This document shows, piece by piece, positions 9,401 through 17,499 of a stretch of 64,000 nt of DNA. Origin of the DNA: RI-153 sp963752935. GTDB taxonomy: Bacteria; Chloroflexota; Anaerolineae; Caldilineales; Caldilineaceae. Both the position numbers and the translations under genes were made by a program. Position 1 is the stretch's first letter. Each line of letters begins with the position of its first letter. Below the pieces are notes generated by a model. It searched no databases and had not been told where the DNA came from. It saw only the letters and a list, made by a program, of their open reading frames with translations. The stretch lies in contig CAVWAL010000005.1 of the NCBI GenBank assembly GCA_963752935.1, positions 372,001-436,000 on the forward strand, read 5' to 3'.

Positions 9401-9523
9401 CTAGTGATACGTCAAGCGTGATTTGATCGGTAGGGGCGCTGCTTGCTGCGCCCGGCATACTGTGGGCGCAGCAAGCAGCGCCCCTACGGAATTGCCATCA
9501 CTTGACCGTTGACGTGACACTAG
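9401..9523 (+). repeat. Palindromic repeat family A, copy 1
   Basis: A 123-bp element lies between nuoK and nuoL. Its core is a perfect 24-bp inverted repeat (9430-9453 and 9464-9487) around a 10-base loop, rich in GCGCTGC. Outside it are shorter inverted sequences GTCAAG (9411-9416) and CTTGAC (9501-9506), and CTAGTG (9401-9406) mirrored by CACTAG (9518-9523). The same 122-bp layout recurs at 14465-14593 (same orientation) and 36589-36710 (opposite orientation). No ORF is inside, so it resembles a MITE or REP-type element. As RNA it would fold into a very stable hairpin inside the nuo transcript and could reduce read-through or protect the upstream part. Confidence 0.85.
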
Positions 9524-9601
9524 GGCAGAGGGTTCTCGCTGCGCCCTGACCACCGATCTCTGATTCCAATCACTACTGCCTCCATCTGGGAGTTTGGCCT
9601 T

Positions 9602-11497
9602 ATGTATAACTTAGCCTGGCTTATTTTCCTTTTCCCAGCGCTCGGTTTGTTGATCAACATGTTGATCGGCGACCGTCTGAGCAAGAATGCGATTGGCTGG
9701 ATCGCATCCGGCGCCGTTGTGGCGTCGTTTGGTGTAGCGGTGGCGCTCTTCTTTGCCCTCCTTGGGCTGGATGAGCATGAGCGCGCCGTCGTGGCCCCGC
9801 TCTGGGAATGGATCACCATCGGCGGCTTTAGCGTGGGTGCATCCATGCTCATCGACACACTGAGCGTCACCATGGCTCTGGTGGTGACAGGTGTGGGCGC
9901 GTTGATCCACATCTATGCTATCGGTTACATGCACGATGATCTTCGCTTCCAGCGCTTCTTCGTCTACTTGAACTTCTTCGTGTTCGCCATGCTCATTTTG
10001 ATCCTCAGCGACAACTTCCTGGGGATGTTCGTGGGCTGGGAAGGCGTGGGCCTGGCCTCGTATCTTCTCATCGGCTTCTACTTCGACCGTGAGGATGAAA
10101 CCTACGGCGCCTACGCCGACGCAGGCAAGAAGGCCTTCCTGGTCAACCGTGTGGGTGACTTTGGCATGATGCTGGCGATTATGGCCATCTGGACTTCGCT
10201 GGGTACGCTGCAATTCCAAGAAGTACTTGCCAACGTTGATCAGATCGCGCAGGGCACCCTGGTTTTTATCGGCCTGCTGCTACTCCTGGCGGCAACCGGC
10301 AAGAGCGCTCAGTTGCCGCTCTTTGTGTGGCTGCCCGATGCCATGGCCGGCCCGACCCCGGTGTCGGCGTTGATCCATGCGGCGACGATGGTCACCGCCG
10401 GCATCTACATGATCGCCCGCACCAGCGTCATTTGGGAAGCGGCTCCTCTGGCATCGAATACCGTCGCCTGGGTGGGGGCACTCACCGCTCTGCTTGGGGC
10501 CACGATTGCCGTGGTTCAGGTTGATCTCAAGAAGATATTGGCCTATTCCACGATTTCGCAACTTGGCTTCATGATGCTGGGTGTCGGCGTCGGCGCTTAC
10601 GCGTTTGGCATCTTCCACCTCGTGACACACGCCTTCTTCAAGGCTCTGCTCTTCCTGGCTGCCGGGAATGTGATGCACGGATTGCCCGGCGGTGTGCTCG
10701 ATATCCGCAAAATGGGCAACCTGCGCGCCAAAATGACGACCACCCATCGTCTCTTCTTCATCGGGGCGCTGGCGCTCGCCGGCTTCCCATTGACGTCGGG
10801 TTTCTTCTCAAAAGACGGCATCCTCCTCAACACCTTTGAGCATAGCCTGATCCTCTATGCAATCGGCATCTTTACGGCGCTACTGACGGCGTTTTACAGC
10901 TTCCGGGCCGTCTTCGTGGCCTTCTGGGGTAAGCAACGTGACCGTCACCTGTGGGATCACGCACATGAAAGCCCCTCTGTCATGACGACGCCGTTGTGGG
11001 TCTTGGCGGTTCTGGCCCTGGTCGCCGGTGTGATCAACCTCCCGGTGCTGCTCACCCTGGAACACTGGTTGGAACCGGCGATTGGGGGGCAGCGCTACCA
11101 CCCGGATATGGGGTTAGAGATCGCACTGTTCTTTGTCAGCTCCGCGGTCTCTCTGGTAGGGATTGGCCTGGCCTACTTCCGCTATGTGGCGGGTGCAAGG
11201 TGGGCGATCAGCATCACCAATATCTTCAAGCCGCTGGAAGGCGCTGCCCAGCACAAGTGGTATATCGACGACTTCTACAGTACGTGGATCGTGCAACCGC
11301 TGCGCCGGATAGCACTCTGGTTCGCCAGTGTCGTGGACAAACGCACCATTGACGGCGCCGTCAACCGCTTTGGCACCGCCCACCTTATCGCCGGAAACGC
11401 CCTGCGCCGTGTCCACAACGGGCTGGTACCGACGTATGCACTGAGCCTCTTCTTCGGCGCAGTTGTGGTTGTGCTCTACTTTGTGATGGCGATCTAG
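9602..11497 (+). CDS. nuoL: NADH-quinone oxidoreductase subunit L
   Basis: A 631-residue antiporter-like subunit at the distal end of the complex I membrane arm, homologous to MrpA. It shows the family core GWEGVGLASYLLIGFYF (with the key glutamate) and GKSAQLPLFVWLPDAMAGPTPVSALIHAATMVTAG (only part is diagnostic: LPDAMAGPTPVSAL). A long C-terminal part provides the lateral helix; the last transmembrane helix ends in VVLYFVMAI. The ATG at 9602 has GGGAG about a dozen bases upstream. The upstream repeat may attenuate or separate expression of nuoLMN from nuoA-K. Very secure. Confidence 0.95.
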   Translation: MYNLAWLIFLFPALGLLINMLIGDRLSKNAIGWIASGAVVASFGVAVALFFALLGLDEHERAVVAPLWEWITIGGFSVGASMLIDTLSVTMALVVTGVGALIHIYAIGYMHDDLRFQRFFVYLNFFVFAMLILILSDNFLGMFVGWEGVGLASYLLIGFYFDREDETYGAYADAGKKAFLVNRVGDFGMMLAIMAIWTSLGTLQFQEVLANVDQIAQGTLVFIGLLLLLAATGKSAQLPLFVWLPDAMAGPTPVSALIHAATMVTAGIYMIARTSVIWEAAPLASNTVAWVGALTALLGATIAVVQVDLKKILAYSTISQLGFMMLGVGVGAYAFGIFHLVTHAFFKALLFLAAGNVMHGLPGGVLDIRKMGNLRAKMTTTHRLFFIGALALAGFPLTSGFFSKDGILLNTFEHSLILYAIGIFTALLTAFYSFRAVFVAFWGKQRDRHLWDHAHESPSVMTTPLWVLAVLALVAGVINLPVLLTLEHWLEPAIGGQRYHPDMGLEIALFFVSSAVSLVGIGLAYFRYVAGARWAISITNIFKPLEGAAQHKWYIDDFYSTWIVQPLRRIALWFASVVDKRTIDGAVNRFGTAHLIAGNALRRVHNGLVPTYALSLFFGAVVVVLYFVMAI

Positions 11498-11532
11498 CAA
11501 GTGACCGAAATCCATCGAGGACCTTTGACGCA

Positions 11533-13026
11533 ATGAACTATTTACTTTCTCTCATCACCTTTCTGCCGCTCATCGGCGCGGTGATCCTGCTCTTCTTGCC
11601 GGGCGACGACACGAAAAAGATGGCAGCGCTGGCTACATCGGTCATCACTTTTCTGGTCAGCTTGCTGCTGCTGACCGGTTGGCAAGACGGCGCCGGGATG
11701 CAGTTCGTCGAAGAGTTCGCCTGGATGCCGGATTTTAACATCCACTATCGCATGGGCGTCGACGGGATCAGCCTCTGGTTGGTGTTGCTGACTACCTTCC
11801 TCATGATCATCGCCGTCGTCTTCTCAAACCAGCACGTCAAAGAGAATGTGGGCGGCTATATGGCGCTCATGTTGTTAATGGAGACGGCCACCATCGGCGT
11901 CTTTTTGGCGTTGGATCTGGTGCTCTTCTACGTCTTCTGGGAGTTCAGCCTGATTCCGATGTATTTCCTCATCGGCAAGTGGGGTGGCCAGAACCGCGTC
12001 TACGCAGCGCTCAAGTTCTTCCTCTACACGTTGGCCGGTTCCACGCTGATGCTTGTGGCAATCCTGGCCATCTACTTTCAGACAGGAAGCTTCAACGTTG
12101 TGGAGTTGCCCGCATTGGCGGCCTCGCTGCCTGCCTGGCTGCAACAAGCGGCCTTCCTGGCATTTGCGCTGGCGTTTGCCATCAAGGTACCGCTCTTCCC
12201 CTTCCATACCTGGTTGCCCGATGCCCATGTGCAAGCGCCTACAGCCGGTTCCATTCTGCTGGCCGGCGTTCTGCTGAAGTTGGGCACTTATGGCTTCGTG
12301 CGCTTCGCACTCCCCATCTTCCCGGTTGCCGCAGCGGACTACGCCGGCATGATCTCCATCCTGGCGGTGATCGGCATCCTCTACGGAGCACTGGTTGCCC
12401 TGGTGCAACGAGACATTAAGTCGCTGGTCGCTTATAGCTCTGTGGCCCATATGGGATTTGTGGTGCTGGGTATTTTCTCGCTCAATCAACAGGGCGTGAG
12501 CGGCGCTGTTCTGCAAATGGTCAACCATGGGTTAAGCACAGGCGCCCTCTTCTTGATGGTGGGGATGCTCTACGAGCGTCGGCACACACGCGATCTGGCC
12601 GATTTTGGCGGTCTGTGGAAGAGCGTGCCGGTCTTCTCGTTCTTCTTCCTGGTGGTTGCCATGAGCAGCGCCGGGCTGCCCGGCCTCAACGGCTTTGTCG
12701 GCGAGTTCACCATCCTGCTGGGGACGTTTGCCAGCACGCCGATACTGGCTGTGTTTGGGACGGTTGGGATTATCCTGGCGGCGTGGTATCTGCTCGTTGC
12801 CTTCCGCCGCATGGCCCAAGGCCCCATCACCAATCCGGCCAACGAGAAAGGTGTCCTTTCCGATTTGAAGTGGAGCGAAATCAGCCTATTGGTTCCCATG
12901 GTACTGCTCTTCTTCTTGCTTGGCCTTTTCCCCAACTTACTCTTGAGTAAGATCAACCCATCGGTGGCCGCCATCGACGTGATCTATGATGCCACACCCG
13001 CCGTCGTGCTAGAGGTAGAACACTAA
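11533..13026 (+). CDS. nuoM: NADH-quinone oxidoreductase subunit M
   Basis: A 497-residue membrane subunit with about 14 transmembrane segments, one of three antiporter-like proton-pumping modules. Diagnostic segments are YVFWEFSLIPMYFLIGKWG, KVPLFPFHTWLPDAHVQAP and the lysine-containing DIKSLVAYSSVAHMGFV. GAGGA is found about a dozen bases before the ATG. Its stop overlaps the nuoN start by one base (TAATG), suggesting coupled translation. Length and motif order are normal. Very secure. Confidence 0.95.
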   Translation: MNYLLSLITFLPLIGAVILLFLPGDDTKKMAALATSVITFLVSLLLLTGWQDGAGMQFVEEFAWMPDFNIHYRMGVDGISLWLVLLTTFLMIIAVVFSNQHVKENVGGYMALMLLMETATIGVFLALDLVLFYVFWEFSLIPMYFLIGKWGGQNRVYAALKFFLYTLAGSTLMLVAILAIYFQTGSFNVVELPALAASLPAWLQQAAFLAFALAFAIKVPLFPFHTWLPDAHVQAPTAGSILLAGVLLKLGTYGFVRFALPIFPVAAADYAGMISILAVIGILYGALVALVQRDIKSLVAYSSVAHMGFVVLGIFSLNQQGVSGAVLQMVNHGLSTGALFLMVGMLYERRHTRDLADFGGLWKSVPVFSFFFLVVAMSSAGLPGLNGFVGEFTILLGTFASTPILAVFGTVGIILAAWYLLVAFRRMAQGPITNPANEKGVLSDLKWSEISLLVPMVLLFFLLGLFPNLLLSKINPSVAAIDVIYDATPAVVLEVEH

Positions 13027-14468
13027 TGGATCTTTCGATTTTGACTGAAAACTGGACTGTTCTTCTGCCCGAAGTTATCCTCAGCGTCACCGTTTTAATT
13101 GTGATGATGGTAGATATCTGGCCTGGTCGCAGCACGAGCAACAGCGGCGTTCTTTCTAGCCTGTCGCTGGTGGGGATCCTGTTGGCCATGGCCGCCACTG
13201 TGTACGTGTGGACACAGCCGGCGGCGATCTATCTGGCCGGTGTCACCGCGGATAATTTCACCTTTGGCGTACGCATCGTCATTTTGCTGGCCGCCGCCTT
13301 TGGTGTCCTGCTCAGCAACCACTATATCGAGCGCATCAGCAAGAACATCGGCGAGTATTACTCGCTGATTCTGCTGGCAACGGTGGGGATGATGCTGATG
13401 GGTAGCGCCATCGACCTGATTGTGATCTTCCTGGCGCTGGAGATCTTCTCGCTGGCCATCTACGTGCTCAGCGGCTACTATCGCGACAGTGCCCGCAGCA
13501 GCGAAGCCGGTATGAAATACTTCTTGCTCGGTGCCTTTTCCAGCAGTTTCTTTGTCTATGGCATGGCGCTGATCTACGGTGCGGGTGGCACCACCAATCT
13601 GCGTCTACTCGCCGAAACGCTGAACTCTCCCCTGGCCAATCAACTGCTGCTGTTGCCGGGGATGGCACTCTTGATCGTGGGCTTTGGCTTCAAGGTGAGC
13701 CTGGTCCCCTTCCATATGTGGACACCAGACGTCTACCAGGGCGCACCCACGCCCGTTACTGCCTTTATGAGTGTCGGCACCAAAACCGCCGCCTTCGCCG
13801 CCTTTATCCGTGTGCTCACCGAAGCGCTCTTTGCACAGCAGGAGACATGGGGATGGATGTTGGCGGCACTGGCCGTCGTCACGATGACGGTGGGTAATCT
13901 GGCAGCGTTACGCCAATTGAGCGTCAAGCGGATGTTGGCCTATTCTAGTGTCGCTCATGCCGGCTATCTGCTGGTCGCCCTTGTGCCCGGCACGGCGCAA
14001 GGAGCGGGGGCCGCCCTCTTCTACGTCTTCGCCTACGCCTTTATGAACATCGGCGCCTTTGCCGTACTCATCGCATTAGAAAAGGCCGGTGAAGGCGATG
14101 TCGAACAGGAACGTTTCAACGGCATCGGCAGCCGCCTGCCCTGGTTAGCGCTGGCAATGTCGATCTTCATGTTCAGTCTGGCAGGTATCCCCCCATTGGT
14201 AGGCTTCTTCAGCAAGTTCTTTGTCTTCAAAGCTGCCGTCGATACAGGGTGGGCGTGGCTGGCCGTCGTGGGCATGGTGAACAGCGCCATCAGCGCCTAC
14301 TACTATCTGCGCGTGGTGGTTGCCATGTACTTCAATGAGGGCGAAGCCGTGGAACGTCAGCGCTGGGCGGGCATCAACGTCAGTGTGGCGATTGCCGCCG
14401 TGGGCACGGTCATCGTAGGCCTTTACCCATCGTTCTGGACGACCCTTTTGATGAACCTGGGGCGCTAG
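13026..14468 (+). CDS. nuoN: NADH-quinone oxidoreductase subunit N
   Basis: A 480-residue membrane subunit, the third antiporter-like module, next to NuoK in the membrane arm. It shows FLALEIFSLAIYVLSGYYR with the conserved glutamate, KVSLVPFHMWTPDVYQGAP and SVKRMLAYSSVAHAGYL. It is the last gene of the operon. Its stop codon TAG is part of a CTAG that forms the left boundary of a family A repeat, so the repeat abuts the reading frame directly. A strong hairpin terminator follows about 170 bases later. Very secure. Confidence 0.95.
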   Translation: MDLSILTENWTVLLPEVILSVTVLIVMMVDIWPGRSTSNSGVLSSLSLVGILLAMAATVYVWTQPAAIYLAGVTADNFTFGVRIVILLAAAFGVLLSNHYIERISKNIGEYYSLILLATVGMMLMGSAIDLIVIFLALEIFSLAIYVLSGYYRDSARSSEAGMKYFLLGAFSSSFFVYGMALIYGAGGTTNLRLLAETLNSPLANQLLLLPGMALLIVGFGFKVSLVPFHMWTPDVYQGAPTPVTAFMSVGTKTAAFAAFIRVLTEALFAQQETWGWMLAALAVVTMTVGNLAALRQLSVKRMLAYSSVAHAGYLLVALVPGTAQGAGAALFYVFAYAFMNIGAFAVLIALEKAGEGDVEQERFNGIGSRLPWLALAMSIFMFSLAGIPPLVGFFSKFFVFKAAVDTGWAWLAVVGMVNSAISAYYYLRVVVAMYFNEGEAVERQRWAGINVSVAIAAVGTVIVGLYPSFWTTLLMNLGR

Positions 14469-14593
14469 TGATGCGGCGGCGAGGAACGCCGAAAACGTGA
14501 TTTGATCGGAGGGCGCTGCTGCGCCCGGCACATGTGGGCGCAGCAAGCAGCGCCCCTACGGAATTGCCATCACTTGACCCTTGGCACGACGCT
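14465..14593 (+). repeat. Palindromic repeat family A, copy 2
   Basis: This element follows the same order as copy 1 at 9401-9523: CTAGTGATGCG at the left (including the nuoN stop), CGTGATTTGATCGG, then a GC-rich inverted core, then GGAATTGCCATCACTTGAC at the right. The left arm of the core has lost about five bases relative to copy 1, so the stem is imperfect. Its left flank also holds an unrelated small hairpin (GGCGGCGAGGAACGCC). Orientation is the same as copy 1. Together with the terminator downstream it fills most of the gap between nuoN and the convergent gene at 14736. Confidence 0.8.
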
Positions 14594-14638
14594 GGCCCTT
14601 TTGTCACCTGACCATTGAGCGGAACAAGTACGCCATAA

Positions 14639-14672
14639 AAAGAGCCGTGACGCCTGGGCGTCACGGCTCTTT
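14639..14672. terminator. Bidirectional hairpin terminator after nuoN
   Basis: A perfect 16-bp inverted repeat (14639-14654 with 14657-14672) begins with AAAGAGCCGTGACGCC and is flanked by A and T runs, so it can end transcripts from both sides. It lies between nuoN (plus) and the convergent gene ending at 14736 (minus). Confidence 0.85.
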
Positions 14673-14735
14673 CGTTCTATCAGTTCATGAACAAGGCTGA
14701 TTCGGAATCTATGAAACACTCACCTGGCTCAACCC

Positions 14736-15299
14736 TTATTCGTTACTTGTTTGGTTCTCAGCGACGGGCAACGCTTGCGACCGATCCGCCAGAACAACGA
14801 TGGGAACCGGTCCACGCATTCCCCAGCGCATGGCGGTTGTGTAATCCACGTCGACGGCCCAGTTGCGGCTCACCAGCCCGGGGACATCATGCCTCGCCGC
14901 CTGATCGATCACCCAAAATGGACCTTCCGCCGGATACCCCGGCCGTTGTAACCAGACCCGGCGATCCATATCCCCTTCGCGCAGGAGTGCGACACGCCCG
15001 ATGCACTCATCGCATTCCGTAACATCCCCCCAAGCGAGCTGGTTTTTCAACACCGCATCCATGATGCCTGGATTGTAGTACATGGCAACCCCCCGCAACG
15101 GTAACGGAGTGGGTTGATAGTAATCAGGCTGAAGATCAAGGTAGGAAGAAACCAGCCTTTGATTTGCCTCAGGAACGGCGTTCAGCGCCTGAACCGTATC
15201 AGTGTCGGGTGTTGTAGATGTCTCCTCTGCGTGAGCCGCAGTAACCATACAACCTAAGAGAAACGTGCCAAGTGTGGCGATTTGTAAAAGCTTCTTCAT
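14736..15299 (-). CDS. Exported protein, possibly RlpA/barwin-like beta barrel
   Basis: A 187-residue protein with an N-terminal export signal: MKKLLQIATLGTFLLGCMVTAAHA. The signal could end at a lipobox (LLGC) or at AHA. The mature part has a spacer rich in Thr/Asp, then GVAMYYNPGIM, a Cys pair (CDEC), and DRRVWLQRPGYPAEGPFWVIDQAARHD followed by NWAVDVDYTTAMRWGM (only short stretches are diagnostic). The final pattern of a short G-P-F-W-V-I-D strand and an Asp-rich loop recalls double-psi beta-barrel proteins such as RlpA, but the match is by eye. It lies downstream of rodA on the same strand with a 184-base gap, so a cell-envelope role is plausible but inferred. It ends facing the nuoN terminator. 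Confidence 0.55.
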   Translation of the reverse strand: MKKLLQIATLGTFLLGCMVTAAHAEETSTTPDTDTVQALNAVPEANQRLVSSYLDLQPDYYQPTPLPLRGVAMYYNPGIMDAVLKNQLAWGDVTECDECIGRVALLREGDMDRRVWLQRPGYPAEGPFWVIDQAARHDVPGLVSRNWAVDVDYTTAMRWGMRGPVPIVVLADRSQALPVAENQTSNE

Positions 15300-15483
15300 A
15301 TAACTTCCTCACGATGGCCGAATAGACGGCATTAACATGAGGATGGAACGGTTAGACAACTGCAACGTGGAAGACAGGACGTCGTACCGCACACATCCCC
15401 ACGCAGACGATAATATAAAAACCATCGATCTCCACCGCACAGGAGGCACTACTCCCTATGCCGACGAAAATCGATGGGTAGTT

Positions 15484-16584
15484 TTACATGAAATCCATTT
15501 TGCGATGGCGCATGACGACACTCTGCGCCAGCCCAATCGCAAACATCATTGAAACCAGACTGCTGCCTCCGTAGCTAATGAACGGCAACGTCATGCCTGT
15601 TACCGGGACGATGCTGAGATTCATGCCGACGTTGATGAAGGTCTGGAAGAAGATCAGCGCCGCAATGCCGACGGTGAGTAATCGCCCAAACTGATCCTGG
15701 GCCAGATCAGCAATCCGCATCAAGCGCCAGATCACAAAGAAGAGCAGGGCAAGGATGAGAACAGTGCCCGTGAAACCCAATTCCTCGGAGATGACACTGA
15801 ATATAAAGTCAGTGTGACGCACACGCAAAAAGAGGAGTTGATTCTGGCTGCCGTGGGCCCAGCCCATCCCCAGCCAACTGCCGTTACCGACACTGATCAA
15901 CGCCTGTTCCACGTTATAGGATGCCGCCGGGTTTGAATCCGGGTTGAGGAAGACCTGGATGCGTTCGAGCATGTAGCCTTGCAACGTCAACCACAGAAAG
16001 GGCAAGGCCGCCATACCCATGCCGCCAAGCGCAGCCAGATGCCATAGCCGAACCCCACTGACCACGATCATGATGCCACCGATGAAGGCAAAGGTGATGG
16101 TCATCCCCAGATCCGGTTGTAAGTAGACCAACGCCAGAGGGAGAGCCAGAAAGACCAGCGCAGCAATCAAGTAGGAGATTTTACGCAACTGCTCTTGGAA
16201 ACGACTAAGGTACCACGCAAAGAAGACAATCAGCAGAAACTTACCCGCCTCGGTCGGCTGAACCAGAATTCCACCAACACTGAGCCAGCGCTGAGAACCA
16301 CCCTGCACTGTGCCAAAAAGGTAAACGAGCAGCAGGGATCCCATCAAGCCGAGGAAGGCCGGCTGCGCCAGCAACTCCAGATGACGATAGTCGAAGGCGG
16401 CAACGAACAACAACGCAACCAGCCCCACACCCAGAAAGCGCGCTTGGCGCAACCAGTAATCATTGAGATCCAGGGTGTTCTTGGTTGCACTGTAGATCAT
16501 AGCGAGGCTGATGCCGCACAGTAAGAGCACTGCCAAAAACAGCCACTTATCAAAATGTCGCCAGAGTGAACGATCTGCAAACAT
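15484..16584 (-). CDS. rodA: SEDS peptidoglycan glycosyltransferase RodA
   Basis: A 366-residue polytopic protein of the SEDS family, which polymerises peptidoglycan glycan strands with a class B PBP during cell elongation. About ten transmembrane segments are visible. Family motifs are the first-loop GGSQRWLSVGG, the VYLQPDLGM segment containing the catalytic-loop aspartate, and the C-terminal GMTLPFISYGGSSL. It is more likely RodA than FtsW because its cognate PBP2 (mrdA) and mreBCD lie a few kilobases away and no division genes such as ftsQ or murG are near. It starts 42 bases after minD on the same strand, so the order is minC-minD-rodA. Secure as SEDS, fairly secure as RodA. Confidence 0.88.
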   Translation of the reverse strand: MFADRSLWRHFDKWLFLAVLLLCGISLAMIYSATKNTLDLNDYWLRQARFLGVGLVALLFVAAFDYRHLELLAQPAFLGLMGSLLLVYLFGTVQGGSQRWLSVGGILVQPTEAGKFLLIVFFAWYLSRFQEQLRKISYLIAALVFLALPLALVYLQPDLGMTITFAFIGGIMIVVSGVRLWHLAALGGMGMAALPFLWLTLQGYMLERIQVFLNPDSNPAASYNVEQALISVGNGSWLGMGWAHGSQNQLLFLRVRHTDFIFSVISEELGFTGTVLILALLFFVIWRLMRIADLAQDQFGRLLTVGIAALIFFQTFINVGMNLSIVPVTGMTLPFISYGGSSLVSMMFAIGLAQSVVMRHRKMDFM

Positions 16585-16626
16585 AGATTTGTGATACGGG
16601 GTAGAGGCGACCTGCAGAGGGTAGCC

Positions 16627-17424
16627 CTAGAATAAGCGTCGGAACCAGCGGCGAATGCTATTCCACCAATGCCTCTCGTCGAGGCGCATCAACGGCACAT
16701 TGTATCCCAAGATGCGCTGAGCAATGTTGTGGTACGCCGTGCTAATGTATATATTGCGCTCCAGAGAAATCGGACGTCCCCGGTTCGTAGAGACGATTAT
16801 GCTATCATCATCAGGCACGATCCCCAAAAGATCGATGCTCAGAATATCCAGAATGTCCTGGCGGCTGAGCATATCGCCGTGGCGGACCAGCCGTGGATTA
16901 TAGCGATTGATGACCAGACGGGGCGCTATCTGCATGTCGCGCTCCATAATGTAAATCACCTTGTCGGCGTCGCGCAGTGCGCTGATCTCGGGCGTCGTCA
17001 CAATGATCACTTCATCGGCGGGAGCCATGGCGTTTTGAAACCCCAGTTCTATCCCTGCCGGGGAATCAATCAGAACGTAGTCAGCCAGTTGACGCAGTTG
17101 ATCGGCGATACTCAGCATCTGATGGGGCAACACGGCACTCTTATCTCGTGTCTGTGAGGCAGGCAAGAGGCTAAGGTGTTCAACGCGCTTGTCGTGGATC
17201 AGCGCTTGCTCCATCGTACAGCGGTCTTCTAGAACATCGATGAGATTGTAGACGACGCGGCTTTCCAGGCCCATGATGATATCCAGGTTACGCAGACCGA
17301 TGTCACCGTCCACGACGATGACTCGTTGACCTGCCATGGCCAGCGCCGTACCCAGATTGGCCGTGGTCGTGGTTTTGCCAACACCACCTTTGCCCGATGT
17401 AATTGTGATAACAACGCCGGCCAC
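16627..17424 (-). CDS. minD: Septum site-determining ATPase MinD
   Basis: A 265-residue ParA/MinD-type ATPase that recruits MinC to the membrane and blocks FtsZ rings away from mid-cell. It has the deviant Walker A motif SGKGGVGKTTT near residue 10, VDGDIGLRNLDIIMGLE, and VLIDSPAGIELGF as Walker B region. The C-terminus WWNSIRRWFRRLF is an amphipathic membrane-targeting helix rich in Trp, Phe and Arg. It follows minC by 75 bases and precedes rodA. No minE is seen here; a topological factor of another type may be used. Very secure. Confidence 0.95.
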   Translation of the reverse strand: MAGVVITITSGKGGVGKTTTTANLGTALAMAGQRVIVVDGDIGLRNLDIIMGLESRVVYNLIDVLEDRCTMEQALIHDKRVEHLSLLPASQTRDKSAVLPHQMLSIADQLRQLADYVLIDSPAGIELGFQNAMAPADEVIIVTTPEISALRDADKVIYIMERDMQIAPRLVINRYNPRLVRHGDMLSRQDILDILSIDLLGIVPDDDSIIVSTNRGRPISLERNIYISTAYHNIAQRILGYNVPLMRLDERHWWNSIRRWFRRLF

Positions 17425-17499
17425 CGGCTGCTCCTCTGGTGCGGATGGTTGAAACTCAGTATCAGTAAGTTAAGAAAACGACTACCCAGCCTCTATTGT

